A stretch of 12,329 nt of DNA from Oscillospiraceae bacterium (lineage in GTDB: Bacteria > Bacillota > Clostridia > Oscillospirales > Oscillospiraceae). A program made the position numbers and the translations under genes. Where the stretch lies: positions 1-12,329 of the forward strand of contig JAISDV010000129.1 of the NCBI GenBank assembly GCA_031264545.1. The letters run 5' to 3'. Positions 11,886 to 12,329 of this stretch are shown here, one piece after another (within the stretch, counting starts at the first letter, position 1; each line of letters begins with the position of its first letter). The notes under the pieces were generated by a model that worked only from the letters and a program-made list of their open reading frames with translations, searched no databases and was not told the DNA's origin.

Positions 11886-12329
11886 GGCCTTGCTCCGCAC
11901 ACAGCTGGCGGCCTTCGGCGCACAGCTTTTCCAGAGCGTCGCCAATCGGACAAAGAAGGCCTCTCCGCTTAAAATGATTGGCCTCGCGCTGCTGGTGCTC
12001 TACGCCTGTTTTGCCTTCATCATGATGTTCGGGCTGTATTTCAGCCAGCTTGCAAAGCCTCTCTTCGAAATGGGGATCGCCTGGCTTTACTTTGCGCTGT
12101 TCGCGATGGCGGCCTCTGCCCTGATGTTCACCGGCAGCGTTTTTATCGTGAAATCGCAGCTTTACGAGGCAAAGGACAACGACCTGCTTCTCGCCATGCC
12201 CATACCGCCGCGCCTCATTCTCGCAAGCCGTATGACCCTGCTTCTGCTTGTAAATTTTATTTTTGAGCTCCTTATCGCCATTCCCGCGCTCGTCATGTGG
12301 CTGCGGGCCGCGCCCGCGGCTGCCGGCCA
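11878..12329 (+). CDS. ABC exporter permease, N-terminal 150 residues (runs off right edge)
   Basis: Membrane partner of the preceding ATPase. The ATG at 11878 lies inside the last codons of that gene (8-base overlap), with GGAGGGGG about 5 bases upstream. After an amphipathic start (MFRALLRTQLAAFGAQLF) come hydrophobic segments at roughly 37-57, 71-94 and 121-145. A soluble stretch with YEAKDNDLLLAMPIPPRLIL (102-121) resembles the conserved cytoplasmic loop of uncharacterised clostridial ABC-2-like permeases that act on cell-envelope or peptide substrates. The C-terminus is outside the window, and substrate cannot be inferred. Confidence 0.82.
   Translation, partial: MFRALLRTQLAAFGAQLFQSVANRTKKASPLKMIGLALLVLYACFAFIMMFGLYFSQLAKPLFEMGIAWLYFALFAMAASALMFTGSVFIVKSQLYEAKDNDLLLAMPIPPRLILASRMTLLLLVNFIFELLIAIPALVMWLRAAPAAAG

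Noticed and set aside
1..12329. CRISPR array, tRNA or rRNA gene, insertion sequence or phage genes
   Set aside because: No regularly spaced repeats, no cloverleaf-like segment, and no transposase, integrase or phage structural protein was found on either strand.

Overview
The window looks like chromosomal DNA from a GC-rich anaerobic member of the Clostridia (Oscillospiraceae-like). This rests on AGGAGG-type ribosome binding sites, a Clostridia-style citrate synthase, a PyrR RNA attenuator, and an oxygen-defence pair (desulfoferrodoxin plus rubredoxin) typical of strict anaerobes. It is mostly housekeeping metabolism. The less ordinary part is a roughly 2.8 kb alkylation-repair segment with a broken gene at each end.

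Layout. (1) 1-4537: oxidative TCA branch toward 2-oxoglutarate. Citrate synthase (minus strand, cut by the left edge) diverges from an aconitase-family hydratase followed by a eukaryote-type NADP isocitrate dehydrogenase. Two convincing promoters face away from each other in the 824-1041 gap. (2) 4598-5239: a 5'-truncated livF, the ATPase of a branched-chain amino acid transporter, missing its first ~40 codons, with a good promoter still pointing into it. (3) 5240-5862: an AT-rich stretch without a convincing gene, holding several short repeats, including a 20-bp-spaced direct repeat that may be an Ada operator. (4) 5863-7871: an AdaA-AlkA fusion and an O6-methylguanine-DNA methyltransferase, forming a two-gene adaptive-response operon, followed by a 31-codon N-terminal stub resembling a SAM methyltransferase (7887-7982). 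(5) 8012-10182: promoter, PyrR-binding RNA hairpin, antiterminator/terminator, then pyrR and an NCS2 uracil permease. This is a feedback circuit for pyrimidine salvage. (6) 10299-11050: a Fur/PerR-type 25-bp palindrome on a good promoter, then desulfoferrodoxin and rubredoxin, closed by a rho-independent terminator. (7) 11115-12329: promoter, ABC ATPase and an overlapping membrane permease cut by the right edge.

How the genes work together. gltA, acn and icd convert oxaloacetate and acetyl-CoA to 2-oxoglutarate, giving glutamate precursor and NADPH. AdaA-AlkA senses and removes alkyl damage while Ogt reverses O6-alkylguanine. PyrR shuts off its own operon and the uracil importer when UMP is abundant. 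Rubredoxin can supply electrons to the superoxide reductase, and the pair is probably derepressed by iron or peroxide signals. No wholly new system is evident. The points most worth checking are the nested dyad at the desulfoferrodoxin promoter, the missing catalytic serine motif in the aconitase homologue, the repeat-rich livF junction, and the covarying PyrR-binding loop.
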